Assembly: GCA_017631085.1 (NCBI GenBank)
Contig: JAGBTY010000051.1
Span: 1 to 47,658 of the forward strand
Reading direction: 5' to 3'
Origin: Clostridia bacterium
GTDB taxonomy: Bacteria > Bacillota > Clostridia > Oscillospirales > CAG-272
DNA length: 47,658 nt
Shown: in pieces, positions 7,661 to 17,137 of the stretch
Layout: every line of letters starts with the position of its first letter
Position numbering within the stretch: position 1 is the first letter of the stretch
The notes under the pieces: model-generated
The model's database searches: none
Seen by the model: the letters and a program-made list of their open reading frames with translations, nothing else
Told to the model about the DNA's origin: nothing
Position numbers and translations under genes: made by a program

Positions 7661-9189
7661 AGAAAAATAAGCTTATATTAACAAAAAAATCGGTATGTAT
7701 AGCTATTGCCGTTGCGGTACTATTATGTGCCGTATTGATGTTCATTCCTCAAAGATTCACCGCATTGGACACTACTATCGGCGGTGTGTATACTCTGTCT
7801 GATGCTTCGGTTGAATTTTTGCGCTCTGTAGACGAAGAGGTAAATATCTATATCGTAAAGCCTGACGGAACGAATTACAAATTCGAGACCTTTGTGGAAC
7901 GTTTCGGGGAAATAAACTCAAATATAACGGTCGAAAAGATATACGAGGACAACAGAGAATTTTTTGAGAAGCTTTCTGTAACCGCAGATGCCCTTGGCAA
8001 TTACACCCTTGTGGTTGAGAGTGAAAAAAGAAATACCTATATAACTCTTGATTCTTTATTTTTATATTCCAATTCAGAAATAGGCTTTGAGGCCATCTCT
8101 GCAAATGACTACGATATGTATTACCGTACTTACGCTACCTATGCCTCCGAAAGTGAGCAGTACGCTGCTTTTTTTGAGACCTTTCTTCGTGATACCGTGC
8201 AGTACTTTATCGGTGACTCGGCTATATGCGAAGCGGTGGAATACGTATGCGCAGACGTCATATACAGACCTTATCTTTTGACGGGACACGGAGAAAACGA
8301 TTTTTCGAAGAGTATTATAAGCGGTGCTTCGTCTTATTATCCAAGCCTTGACATTGACTCTCTCGGATATATTCCCGAGGATGCGTCAAGTATCGTCATA
8401 AATACTCCCGCAGAGGATATAAGTCGGGCGGAAGCTGAAATGCTTATCGATTTCGTAAAAAACGGAGGTCTTATAACCTTTATTACGAGCAATGACAATC
8501 TTAAAATGACAAACTTATGCTCGGTGCTTTCGGAATACGGAATGAGCGCCAAGGAAGGTGTTCTCGTTATAGATAAAGCAGCAGAAGAAAAGGTTGAGGA
8601 AAAGGACGGCGGAACCGCTGAAGGCGGTGAAGAGGAAGGAGCAAAGGTGGAATATTCCTTTGCTGTGAACGTAAATCCAGAGCATGACGTTACAGAATTC
8701 GCGTTTGACGATGAGTACGTATTTACGGCAAACAAGGGAAGTTCCATTGTGCTTGACAAGGAGCTGGATAATGACGGTCTTATCCTTACTGAATTGCTTA
8801 TAACGACTTCCGATGCATACATTGAAAATGGAGTGAATACTCCTAATGAGAAGCATACCGTTGCCGCGGCGGCGGAGATATCAAGCGGAGGACGTATCGT
8901 TTGGCTGACGGGTGCGGATTCTTACAATATTGCAGAAGAATCGGTAGAGGCATTCAGTAATGCGTATCTGCTCGTATCGTCTATGTCATGGACAAGTAAG
9001 AATTATGCCCCGAGCCCGATACTTAGTGAGATCCCCATGTCGGTCTATGAGCTTTCTCCGATCATTGTCAGCGGGAAAGACCAGACGGTAGCTACCTTTG
9101 TTATGATGTTCGCGATTCCTGCGGCAGTGCTTGGCATCGGTGCGGCTAGGATCTACAAGAGAAAAAAAGAATCAAAAATAACACTTTAA
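7657..9189 (+). CDS. GldG-like ABC-associated extracytoplasmic protein
   Basis: A 510-residue protein with one N-terminal helix (about residues 12-30), a large extracytoplasmic part and one C-terminal helix (about 482-500) followed by RIYKRKKESK on the inside. After the first helix it has the GldG-family start YTLSDASVEFLRSVDEEVNIYI, then a ThuA/GATase-like fold region with YLLTGHGEND and INTPAEDISRAEAEMLIDFVKNGG. An acidic insert (EEKVEEKDGGTAEGGEEEGAK) lies near residue 312. The start overlaps the permease stop (ATGA). GldG-like proteins are thought to work with the permease; no substrate is known. Confidence 0.8.
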   Translation: MKKNKLILTKKSVCIAIAVAVLLCAVLMFIPQRFTALDTTIGGVYTLSDASVEFLRSVDEEVNIYIVKPDGTNYKFETFVERFGEINSNITVEKIYEDNREFFEKLSVTADALGNYTLVVESEKRNTYITLDSLFLYSNSEIGFEAISANDYDMYYRTYATYASESEQYAAFFETFLRDTVQYFIGDSAICEAVEYVCADVIYRPYLLTGHGENDFSKSIISGASSYYPSLDIDSLGYIPEDASSIVINTPAEDISRAEAEMLIDFVKNGGLITFITSNDNLKMTNLCSVLSEYGMSAKEGVLVIDKAAEEKVEEKDGGTAEGGEEEGAKVEYSFAVNVNPEHDVTEFAFDDEYVFTANKGSSIVLDKELDNDGLILTELLITTSDAYIENGVNTPNEKHTVAAAAEISSGGRIVWLTGADSYNIAEESVEAFSNAYLLVSSMSWTSKNYAPSPILSEIPMSVYELSPIIVSGKDQTVATFVMMFAIPAAVLGIGAARIYKRKKESKITL

Positions 9190-9218
9190 AGCATTTATTG
9201 GACAAAGGAGAATATGCT

Positions 9219-9809
9219 ATGAATAACGTAGAAAAATTTATAGAAATATATAATTCGTGTATCAAAAGGGAAGGGGCTGACAAACTTCTCGAATATATAA
9301 AGGAAAAGACCGATTTCTTTTCAGCCCCTGCATCTACCCGATTTCACGGCGCTTATGAGGGAGGACTTCTTGAGCATAGCCTGAACGTTTACGAATGTCT
9401 TTGCGATTTCGTATCACGTCCCAGATTCAGAGATAAATACGGATTTAAATTTGAAAATGAAACGCTTGCCATAGCTGCGCTTCTTCACGATATATGCAAA
9501 ACTAATTTTTACAAGACCGAGATGCGTAACGTAAAGAAGAACGGAGTGTGGGAGGCAGTACCTTACTATACCATAGAGGACACTCTGCCATACGGTCACG
9601 GTGAGAAGTCGGTATATATAATATCGGGATTTATGAAGCTTACGCGTGACGAAGCCTTTGCCATAAGATACCATATGGGATTTTCAGGTACGGAGGATGC
9701 AAATCAGGTCGGAAAGGCTCTTGAAATGTTTCCGTTAGCATTTGCTCTTTGCGTTGCCGATATGGAAGCTTCTTACTACATGGAAGGAACGGCACTCCCG
9801 AGAATTTAA
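9219..9809 (+). CDS. HD domain phosphohydrolase
   Basis: A 196-residue protein with an HD metal-dependent hydrolase fold: H in GGLLEHSLNVY, then LLHDICK carrying the HD pair, and a later H in IRYHMGF. The arrangement resembles the HD domain at the C-terminus of the YhaM exoribonuclease, but the OB-fold nucleic-acid part is missing. The substrate (nucleotide or RNA end) cannot be told from sequence. The start at 9219 has AAAGGAG at 8-nt spacing; the upstream ATG at 9198 does not. It follows the GldG-like gene by 29 nt. Confidence 0.82.
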   Translation: MNNVEKFIEIYNSCIKREGADKLLEYIKEKTDFFSAPASTRFHGAYEGGLLEHSLNVYECLCDFVSRPRFRDKYGFKFENETLAIAALLHDICKTNFYKTEMRNVKKNGVWEAVPYYTIEDTLPYGHGEKSVYIISGFMKLTRDEAFAIRYHMGFSGTEDANQVGKALEMFPLAFALCVADMEASYYMEGTALPRI

Positions 9810-9828
9810 AGAGGGGAAAGCAAAACGT

Positions 9829-10611
9829 ATGAAAGAAACGAAAAAAACGAAAAACAGAAAAAAACTTGCCTACGTCAGATATTCGTATCCCATGGCTACG
9901 ATGGCTCTCCTTATAATATCCATGTTCATACCCTGCGGAAGCTACGTTGCCAACAGCAAGAATGTCATGTCGGCGACGGAGCAGATATCATATAGCTGGA
10001 AAACGTCAAGAGAGCTTCTTTTTGGTGGCGGTAAGGAGATAAGCGGAGCAGTCAAAAGCTTTGAGATGACTGTTTTGGTAACTATTGCAATATCATTCGT
10101 TCTGTTTTTGGCATCGTTGATATTAGCCGTGTATTTTACCTATTCAGTCTTCAGATATATGTCAAATCCCAAGGTGGCTGACAGACAAAGGGCTGTTTTT
10201 CTGACCATCGTTCCAAACAGAAGTGTCTCCTTTATTTATCTTGCTCTTTCATTGCCCTTGGCGGCTTTTCAGAGGATTCTTGCTCTTCTTTATTCATGGT
10301 ATTTTGAAGAAGAAGTAGAGCTGTTCCTTTCATTTGCTGATCCCTTTATTATCGGGGTAATACTTCTCGTCGGCGGAATCGTTATATCTGCCGTAAGCCG
10401 AAACGGTGAGAGGATAATAGGTATTGACCCGTTCAAAAAGGTGTTTGAAGCAGACTCGGAGAAAATGTCCGAGGAAGCAGAAGAGAAAGAGCTTTATGTC
10501 AAAAACAACAGTGACATGTATGAGGACATATCCGGGCGTGTGAAGAATGAGCAGATGGAAGCGATAAGGCGTTTATTGAAGAAAAACGATCCTGACGGTG
10601 AAGAAAAATAA
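9829..10611 (+). CDS. Uncharacterised membrane protein, four helices
   Basis: I do not recognise this 260-residue protein. It starts with a very basic stretch (KETKKTKNRKK), then a hydrophobic segment with a PCGSY turn (about residues 22-44), a second near 88-115, a pair near 140-165 and 180-205, and a long charged C-terminal tail rich in Glu and Lys that should be cytoplasmic. The ATG at 9829 has a weak AGAGGGG about 12 nt upstream; the longest frame would overlap the HD gene by 68 nt. It closes the transcript that begins with the MATE gene. No terminator follows it. Confidence 0.62.
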   Translation: MKETKKTKNRKKLAYVRYSYPMATMALLIISMFIPCGSYVANSKNVMSATEQISYSWKTSRELLFGGGKEISGAVKSFEMTVLVTIAISFVLFLASLILAVYFTYSVFRYMSNPKVADRQRAVFLTIVPNRSVSFIYLALSLPLAAFQRILALLYSWYFEEEVELFLSFADPFIIGVILLVGGIVISAVSRNGERIIGIDPFKKVFEADSEKMSEEAEEKELYVKNNSDMYEDISGRVKNEQMEAIRRLLKKNDPDGEEK

Positions 10612-10622
10612 GTTGTCGGTTA

Positions 10623-10640
10623 TGTCAATTTGGTATGACA
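10623..10640. promoter_or_regulatory. Inverted repeat TGTCA-N8-TGACA upstream of the giant gene
   Basis: TGTCA (10623-10627) and TGACA (10636-10640) form a small palindrome 20 bp upstream of the -35 box. TGTCAATT recurs at 10655-10662, touching the -35 box, and TTTGGT also occurs twice here. This could be a regulator site, but no regulator is indicated and short repeats arise by chance in AT-rich DNA. Confidence 0.3.
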
Positions 10641-10660
10641 AAATTTGGTTGTTGTGTCAA

Positions 10661-10689
10661 TTGAAAGAATCCTATAAATATGATATAAT
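10661..10689 (+). promoter_or_regulatory. Sigma-A promoter of the giant secreted protein
   Basis: TTGAAA at 10661-10666, 17-bp spacer ending in TGA, and TATAAT at 10684-10689. A leader of about 50 nt follows, with an AT-only hairpin GTTTTATT-GA-AATAAAAC at 10714-10731 just before the AAAGAGG binding site. Confidence 0.8.
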
Positions 10690-10745
10690 ATAATTTATGT
10701 TAAATAACCTAACGTTTTATTGAAATAAAACAGAAAGAGGATATT

Positions 10746-13700
10746 ATGAAAAAAAGATTAATCGCATTGGCATTGACTTTAGCAATGGTGATATCGTCAT
10801 TGACCATGCTTTCTTTTGTTTCCTTTGGAGCAGAGGAAGATGTAGCGGTGGCCGCAGAGACACCTAAGCAGAAGCTTTATGCTTACATGGGAACAAACAA
10901 GGTGGACGGGGCAATAGATGCTGACGAGCCCTTTACGGCTCGTACCGAAAATCTACTTCCAAATGTCTCTATGAGTGTTACATGGGATTACGATAACGTA
11001 TATATCTACGTTTATCAGTGGCCCTTCAACGGTAATACGGATTATCTCAACACGTTGAACGTAAACATCGGTGGTGCCCAGATGAATATAACCGACTGGG
11101 AGAATAGTGGATACACGGCTTCTCAAGGAGCTAAGGCTGTTATATCCTCTACCAGAACAGAAACAGATTGGGAGAAGGACGAAAATGGCGAATATGTTTT
11201 GAACGACAGCGGTAAAAAGATCGCTACGGAATGGACCGATTATCACGGTGTTATCACCGAATTTTCGCTTCCTTTGAGCGAAATGTCGCTTGACGCTGAT
11301 GCATATTCAAAAGGGGTCCTTTCTTTCCCGATGACACTTTCTCTCGGAGCAGTAGCCGACGGAAAGGCTACTGATGTAAACAAGGAATACGACCTTATTC
11401 TTTCGGGACGCTCCATTATTGGTAGAACCATAACCGCAAACGGCTCGGATATTGACACTAACGGATATTCGGGATTCAATTCTACTGGCGCATACAGTGA
11501 CTCCACAAGTCCCTCATCGCCGGTTTCTGCAGGTATAACCAGAAAAGGAATGCAGCACGGTACATTTACCGTTATAGATGCCAATACTGCGGCACAAAAG
11601 ATTCGTATATTCGGAGCTATGAATAACATTGTAGAGTATATTTCCTGCCAAAACGGAGGCTCTACTCATATTAGCTTTGAATTGAACATCAAGAATCTTC
11701 CTATTGACGGAACGGTTGCTTATAACGATGCTGCGAGCACATATAACAACACAGCGTCAACTGTTGCGATATACGGCGGAGGACGAAACGGAGTGTCTTC
11801 CGCAAGCGGAGTTACAGCTCATATATATAACACCGCAAGCGGTCTTATGATAGCCTATTACAACGGTACGTCCACACCGGGAGTAAAGGCACTTGGGGTG
11901 AAAGAGGGAGAGGCCTTCCGTCTTGGCTTTAATGAGATAGCAGGCGGCAAGATCGAGATACTCGTAAATGAAGAGGTCATAGCAAGCGATGCAAAGCCAT
12001 TAGGTAATTCGGCTACAACCAGCGTTGGAGTTTTCTGGATCTCGTCTAAACGAGGAAACAACAACGGATATTCTCTTGACAAAGATAAAAATGGAACGAT
12101 ATCTGCCGAGGAGCAGATCTCCTTTACAGTAACTAACTTTACACTTTGCGCGCTTAACGAGATAGACGTAAAATCGGTTGCGGCAAATACAAAGCAGGGC
12201 GGTGCTTCCACTATGTTCTCCTTGAATGCTCCCGAAGCCGACCTCGTGAACACCAACATAACGGTTGACAATGCTTTGACGGCATCAGGAAAGTCGGGTG
12301 ACATTGGCTCAATATCAAAGGCTTATGCTTCATATAGCATCAGCAAAAAGCTTCTTTACCTTACTCTTACTAACGTAAACGTTGACAGATTTGATATAAT
12401 TATCGCCGGACAAAAGCTGTCGGTAAGCTATAATAAGCCCAGCGCAAAGGTTCTTGAGCCTGTAGTTGAAACGTCGATGACAGGCGTTGCTGCAACAATG
12501 GACAGTCTTTATACCCGTACCCTGTTGGCAATTCCTCTTGATCAAATAGACGCGTCTGTTAATCATAAGGTTGCTACTTGCGTTATTTCCATTGCTGCAA
12601 CGAGAGAATATCAGGTAGTAAGAAATCCGGGTTTAGCAAATGAAAGCAAGAGACTTTATTCGGCTTACGTTGGTGAATCCACAGGAAATGTTGTATTTGA
12701 ATATGCAAATGAAAAATCGGTAGTAGGACCTATTTTGGCGGGAATGACATCGTTTGACTATGGAAGTTCTAAAGGAGAAGCAGGGGGTAAGATAACTTTT
12801 ACTAAATCAAATGCACAAAGAAGCTTTTCCCAGAATGCGGGTGTTGGCACGTATTGTAAGAATAACAAGAGGGTTATAAGCTTTAATTTTAATCCTACTG
12901 CTATGCAGGCATATGCAAAGAGCACGATAAAAGCTGAACCACTTAATACGGTCAGCGCGACCGCATCACCTCAAGATAGAGTTCGTTTTATTCTTGGCGC
13001 ATGTTGGTCAGATGGAACGATAGATACTAACAGTACGAACTCCTCTCTTGTAAATGATAAGGGTGCGTTTGCGTTTACTATCACAAACACTACCGACGGA
13101 GGAAGTGATGGAGGAGAGAGCCTTGTTCTCGTTCATACGAACAGAGACGGTACTACCACCATTGTTCCTCTTGATAAAAAGGTTGGAGAGACTGTGTCTC
13201 TTAAAATGGTATGGGATATAGGAAACAGCGGAGCAATATACGTTGACGGAGTTTCGGTGCTTAACTTTGACGATGTACGATGTGCTGTTAATCATCTCCT
13301 TATAAACAACAGAAATACAGGATTTTTTCATGTTGAGACATACCGACCAAATACAAGCTCCACAGCTGATTTTGCTCATACAATAACCGATATTACAGTA
13401 GCAACTTATACTCCCAGATCTATGGACACGTTGCTCGACCTCTTTAAAAACAAGGGCGTTGCAACAGAAGATTTCCCCATTTCGCTTGACTACATTCAGG
13501 AAAGTAAGCCCGTAGACGGAAAATATTCGGTAAGATTTACATCTTCCATAGAATCTCTTGCATACGGAAAAGCAGGATACGAAATTGCCGTATTCGGAGC
13601 TAATAAGACCGTATCTATGGAAACACGTACGGTATATAAAAAGATACTTGCAAATACCGAAGCAGGACTTAAAACTATCGAGGTAGAGAAGGGTAAATAT

Positions 13701-16700
13701 TTCGTAACCCTTGATGTTGGAAATATTCCCGTTGACAGGACCATGACCTTTGTGGTTAAGCCCTACGTTACCGTTGAAGGCGTAAGATATTACGGACAGG
13801 GATATACTGTAAAATATTCAAACGGTGAATATGCAGGATATTCGCTTTACAACGGAGTAATTACTGTTCTTGGTGATACCGACCCATTCTACGACGGAGA
13901 TGAGGTCATAAGTGATAATATTTATACCTCCTTTGACGAAAACTTCAACAGCCTGGTTTACGACATGGGTAAGGTTACGGATATAAACAGGGCAAAGCTT
14001 ACTACAAGAAGCGGAAATATTGATTTCTTCAATAAGAGCTTTGCAGGTATATATTACAGTGACGACGGAAAGGAATATAAGTATCTTTCGAGTTATTCGG
14101 TATTCCAAAACGGAACGGAGATCTACCTCTATAATTTCAACGTAAACGCAAGATATATTAAGATAAACACGACAAAGAACAATGATTATCTCGGTGACGC
14201 GCAGATAGAGAATTATTCTCAGTACATGTTCTCCGCCGAATATTCTGATGCTCCTCTTCTCGCTAGCGACGATTTCGCAATGACTGCCACAGTTCAGGTC
14301 AAGAACAATACGGCAGAGGCTATCTACGACGAGGTAAGAGAATTTACTCTTGCGACTCTCGGTATCAATGCAAGTGATCTTAAGTCTGACATGAGTGATA
14401 TCAGATTTATGTGTGACGGCATGTGCTTGCCTCACTATTATTCAAACGGAGTGTTCTACGTAAGAATACTCAAGCTCGCTCCCTACGAGACGGTAACTAT
14501 AACAGTTCGTTATAATAGCGATACTGCAATTGACGTTTCCAACGGAGAGGAGACTTTTGAGATCCAATACGGCAATAAGTATCTTAAGGACTATAAGGCA
14601 TCTCCTTGGCAGAACTCGGTAGCTACCATGCCTAACGGTGATATTCTCAAGATGGGATACAGAAGCGGAGCTCTTCTTATGAACCGTTCTACCGACGGCG
14701 GCGCTACCTGGACCGGTTATCAGGTGATTCCGGGTACAGAGGTCGTCACCCACGGCGGTGGATTTATCGTTGATAACAAGACGGGAACTGTATTCTATAT
14801 GGCACTTGAATATTACGGAGACCCTGATTCTAACGATGAGAATAAGTATGGCGAAGCGGTTTGCGAATACATGATATACAAATCGACCGACAACGGATAT
14901 ACATGGACAGGACCGATAGAAGTGTCAGGCTTTGAGCCTCCTGAGGGAGCAGAAAACGGTAACCGATACTACGCGATAAGCTACTCCGACGGTATTACTC
15001 TTTCTACCGCTGACGGCGATGGAGAAGGGGTCGACTACGTATTTTCTACAGGCTTTATGCTTGACAAGGCATGTAATTTCGGTACTACCGTATTCTATTC
15101 AAAAGATGGTGGAGCTACATGGCAAGCAAGTGAAACAAAAATAAACTTCAAGCCCTCGGGCTATAAATCGGGATCAGAAATGGGACTTTCCGAGGAGGCA
15201 CTGTTTGAGCAGCCCGACGGAACACTCGTGATCTACGCTCGTTGTCAGCTTGCTGACGGAGTTCACTTCGCTATTTCTCGTTCCAAGGACCACGGTGTAA
15301 CATGGTCACAGCCCAGCGAATCGGACGGAACCTCCTTCTCGAATATTTACGCGTCGAATACTCAGCCTATAATTGAGAAGCTTAACGGTAATCCTGTGCT
15401 TATGTGGGGCGGTAACAACATAATGGGAGGAACATCTTACTCACGTTTCCCCATGAACCTTGCGTCTACCGATGACTTCGGTAATACCTTTACCGACATT
15501 ATAGACCTTGGATTCCAGACTCAGATGGGAATACTTGATAACTATCTTGGAAATTACAATCATTACGCTCACACAAACCCCGACCTTACATTCTATAATT
15601 ATGGCGGAGCAGATTCTCTCTATCTTGTCACCTGTGACTTTGAGATGTACGTAAGAGATATTGAAAATCTTCTTCTCAAGACCAAGGGAGCATTCGACTC
15701 CTTTGAGTACGGTTCTGTGATCGACCGCACATATGTTGAGGTCACTAATGCTACAACAGGTGAAACGGAAACGAGAAATCATATTGATTGCCTTGACGGT
15801 TGGACGACTTCGAGCGCTACTTCTTCCTTCTCTATAGGAACGCTTGGCGCAACAGACGGAAATTATGCTTTGAGCTTCGGAGCTAACTCGATCGTATCAC
15901 GTACGCTTCATTATATGGAAAAGGGTAAGATATCCTTTGATTATTATCTCCCCTCTGACTTCAGTGGATCGACAACTATCGAGCTTCAGAGCGGATTCAG
16001 TACCAAGAAGAGTATTGAAACTATTAAATATGGCATCTTAAATTTGCAGAGCAGACAGGACAACACCGGCGCGGCACCTATAGTTCTTGATATAACCTCT
16101 GACGGAAGCATTAAGTATTATAAGCGTTATGCTTCGACCAGCTACCCGAACCGTGTAACTCTTACAGATACCGGAATCGATCTTAAGAAGGGAAGCAGTA
16201 ACAGCATTTCTATCGAATTTGACGGAAATGCAGGAACTGCAAGTATCACGGTAAACGGAACGACAAAGAAAATAGCTTACATGGGAGAGATAAGCGGAAC
16301 GACTTACAAGAGATCCCCATCGAATTTCATATCTAACATTATTGTTCATAACGGTGCGGCTGTTACAGCTATCGACCGCTTCATCGCTATAAAGCATGAC
16401 GTTGATCTCACAGGAAGCATGGAAGCTGTAACCACATTCCCAACTAAAAATGCGGGAGTTACCGTTTCTTCGGGAACGATAACCTATTCCGATCCGTTAT
16501 CAGCTGATAAATTCAGAGGATATGCTATTAACACAAATGTTCAGAATCTTAAGCACTACTCCAACAATAACGTAATCGAGTTCAACATTAACGTAAACAG
16601 CATGGTTGATGTTGCAGAGAGCTATCTTGTTCCCGAGCAGGGTGAAACCGGTTGGACATGGGATGATCCAAATTGCTACGTTGCTCCCAGAGTTGTGATT

Positions 16701-17084
16701 GGAGCGACAAGACCTAACGGTGACAAGCTCGATTACGAGGATGCAATGTGTCTTACCATATGCAATATTTCGGGCAAGGGCCTTGTTGTAGTGGCAACTT
16801 ACAGCGATGGAAAATCGGTATGGTGCGAAACGGCAGAGCTTGGAAAGAAGGCAGGAGAGAACTTTAAGATGACTGTAGTCTGGGAAGCTAATTACGGCGA
16901 TCTTCACGTATGCGTTGACGGTGAACACGTTGCGACCTTTAAGGATTATAAGTATATATCCGGAGGTATTTACGGTATGTTTTCCGCAAATCCAGGTGTA
17001 CTTGGATTTAACTTCTGCCGCACAAAAAGTTCAAAAAAGGAGTTCAAGGTAACTATATCTGACGTAAAAGTTACACAGTATTAA
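10746..17084 (+). CDS. Giant secreted sialidase-like (Asp-box) multi-domain surface protein
   Basis: A 2112-residue protein. Residues 1-30 are a signal peptide (KKR, long hydrophobic core, FGAEE). Residues 40-230 resemble a CBM9/DOMON-type sugar-binding domain (VDGAIDADEPF, WDYDNVYIYVYQW). Lectin-like beta-sandwich segments occur near 250-470, 690-890, 1660-1860 and 1900-2110. A module shared by clostridial surface proteins spans about 900-1040 and an F5/8C-like segment about 1070-1155. Residues 1280-1590 form a sialidase-like propeller with Asp boxes: RSTDGGATW, KSTDNGYTW, YSKDGGATW, RSKDHGVTW and a weaker ASTDDFGNTF. The catalytic FRIP motif of GH33 sialidases is not seen, so activity on sialic acid is uncertain. 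No LPXTG or SLH anchor is visible; it ends in VTISDVKVTQY. It has its own promoter and terminator. Glycan binding or cleavage outside the cell is inferred. Confidence 0.78.
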   Translation: MKKRLIALALTLAMVISSLTMLSFVSFGAEEDVAVAAETPKQKLYAYMGTNKVDGAIDADEPFTARTENLLPNVSMSVTWDYDNVYIYVYQWPFNGNTDYLNTLNVNIGGAQMNITDWENSGYTASQGAKAVISSTRTETDWEKDENGEYVLNDSGKKIATEWTDYHGVITEFSLPLSEMSLDADAYSKGVLSFPMTLSLGAVADGKATDVNKEYDLILSGRSIIGRTITANGSDIDTNGYSGFNSTGAYSDSTSPSSPVSAGITRKGMQHGTFTVIDANTAAQKIRIFGAMNNIVEYISCQNGGSTHISFELNIKNLPIDGTVAYNDAASTYNNTASTVAIYGGGRNGVSSASGVTAHIYNTASGLMIAYYNGTSTPGVKALGVKEGEAFRLGFNEIAGGKIEILVNEEVIASDAKPLGNSATTSVGVFWISSKRGNNNGYSLDKDKNGTISAEEQISFTVTNFTLCALNEIDVKSVAANTKQGGASTMFSLNAPEADLVNTNITVDNALTASGKSGDIGSISKAYASYSISKKLLYLTLTNVNVDRFDIIIAGQKLSVSYNKPSAKVLEPVVETSMTGVAATMDSLYTRTLLAIPLDQIDASVNHKVATCVISIAATREYQVVRNPGLANESKRLYSAYVGESTGNVVFEYANEKSVVGPILAGMTSFDYGSSKGEAGGKITFTKSNAQRSFSQNAGVGTYCKNNKRVISFNFNPTAMQAYAKSTIKAEPLNTVSATASPQDRVRFILGACWSDGTIDTNSTNSSLVNDKGAFAFTITNTTDGGSDGGESLVLVHTNRDGTTTIVPLDKKVGETVSLKMVWDIGNSGAIYVDGVSVLNFDDVRCAVNHLLINNRNTGFFHVETYRPNTSSTADFAHTITDITVATYTPRSMDTLLDLFKNKGVATEDFPISLDYIQESKPVDGKYSVRFTSSIESLAYGKAGYEIAVFGANKTVSMETRTVYKKILANTEAGLKTIEVEKGKYFVTLDVGNIPVDRTMTFVVKPYVTVEGVRYYGQGYTVKYSNGEYAGYSLYNGVITVLGDTDPFYDGDEVISDNIYTSFDENFNSLVYDMGKVTDINRAKLTTRSGNIDFFNKSFAGIYYSDDGKEYKYLSSYSVFQNGTEIYLYNFNVNARYIKINTTKNNDYLGDAQIENYSQYMFSAEYSDAPLLASDDFAMTATVQVKNNTAEAIYDEVREFTLATLGINASDLKSDMSDIRFMCDGMCLPHYYSNGVFYVRILKLAPYETVTITVRYNSDTAIDVSNGEETFEIQYGNKYLKDYKASPWQNSVATMPNGDILKMGYRSGALLMNRSTDGGATWTGYQVIPGTEVVTHGGGFIVDNKTGTVFYMALEYYGDPDSNDENKYGEAVCEYMIYKSTDNGYTWTGPIEVSGFEPPEGAENGNRYYAISYSDGITLSTADGDGEGVDYVFSTGFMLDKACNFGTTVFYSKDGGATWQASETKINFKPSGYKSGSEMGLSEEALFEQPDGTLVIYARCQLADGVHFAISRSKDHGVTWSQPSESDGTSFSNIYASNTQPIIEKLNGNPVLMWGGNNIMGGTSYSRFPMNLASTDDFGNTFTDIIDLGFQTQMGILDNYLGNYNHYAHTNPDLTFYNYGGADSLYLVTCDFEMYVRDIENLLLKTKGAFDSFEYGSVIDRTYVEVTNATTGETETRNHIDCLDGWTTSSATSSFSIGTLGATDGNYALSFGANSIVSRTLHYMEKGKISFDYYLPSDFSGSTTIELQSGFSTKKSIETIKYGILNLQSRQDNTGAAPIVLDITSDGSIKYYKRYASTSYPNRVTLTDTGIDLKKGSSNSISIEFDGNAGTASITVNGTTKKIAYMGEISGTTYKRSPSNFISNIIVHNGAAVTAIDRFIAIKHDVDLTGSMEAVTTFPTKNAGVTVSSGTITYSDPLSADKFRGYAINTNVQNLKHYSNNNVIEFNINVNSMVDVAESYLVPEQGETGWTWDDPNCYVAPRVVIGATRPNGDKLDYEDAMCLTICNISGKGLVVVATYSDGKSVWCETAELGKKAGENFKMTVVWEANYGDLHVCVDGEHVATFKDYKYISGGIYGMFSANPGVLGFNFCRTKSSKKEFKVTISDVKVTQY

Positions 17085-17097
17085 AACATAATTCAAC

Positions 17098-17135
17098 AAA
17101 AAATTGGCGGACTCGCTTGAGTCCGCCAATTTTTT
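17098..17135. terminator. Bidirectional intrinsic terminator
   Basis: A 13-bp or longer GC-rich stem (ATTGGCGGACTC against GAGTCCGCCAAT, loop GCTT) flanked by A-tract and T-tract. It can end the giant gene on the plus strand and the cyclophilin gene on the minus strand. Confidence 0.93.
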
Positions 17136-17137
17136 GT

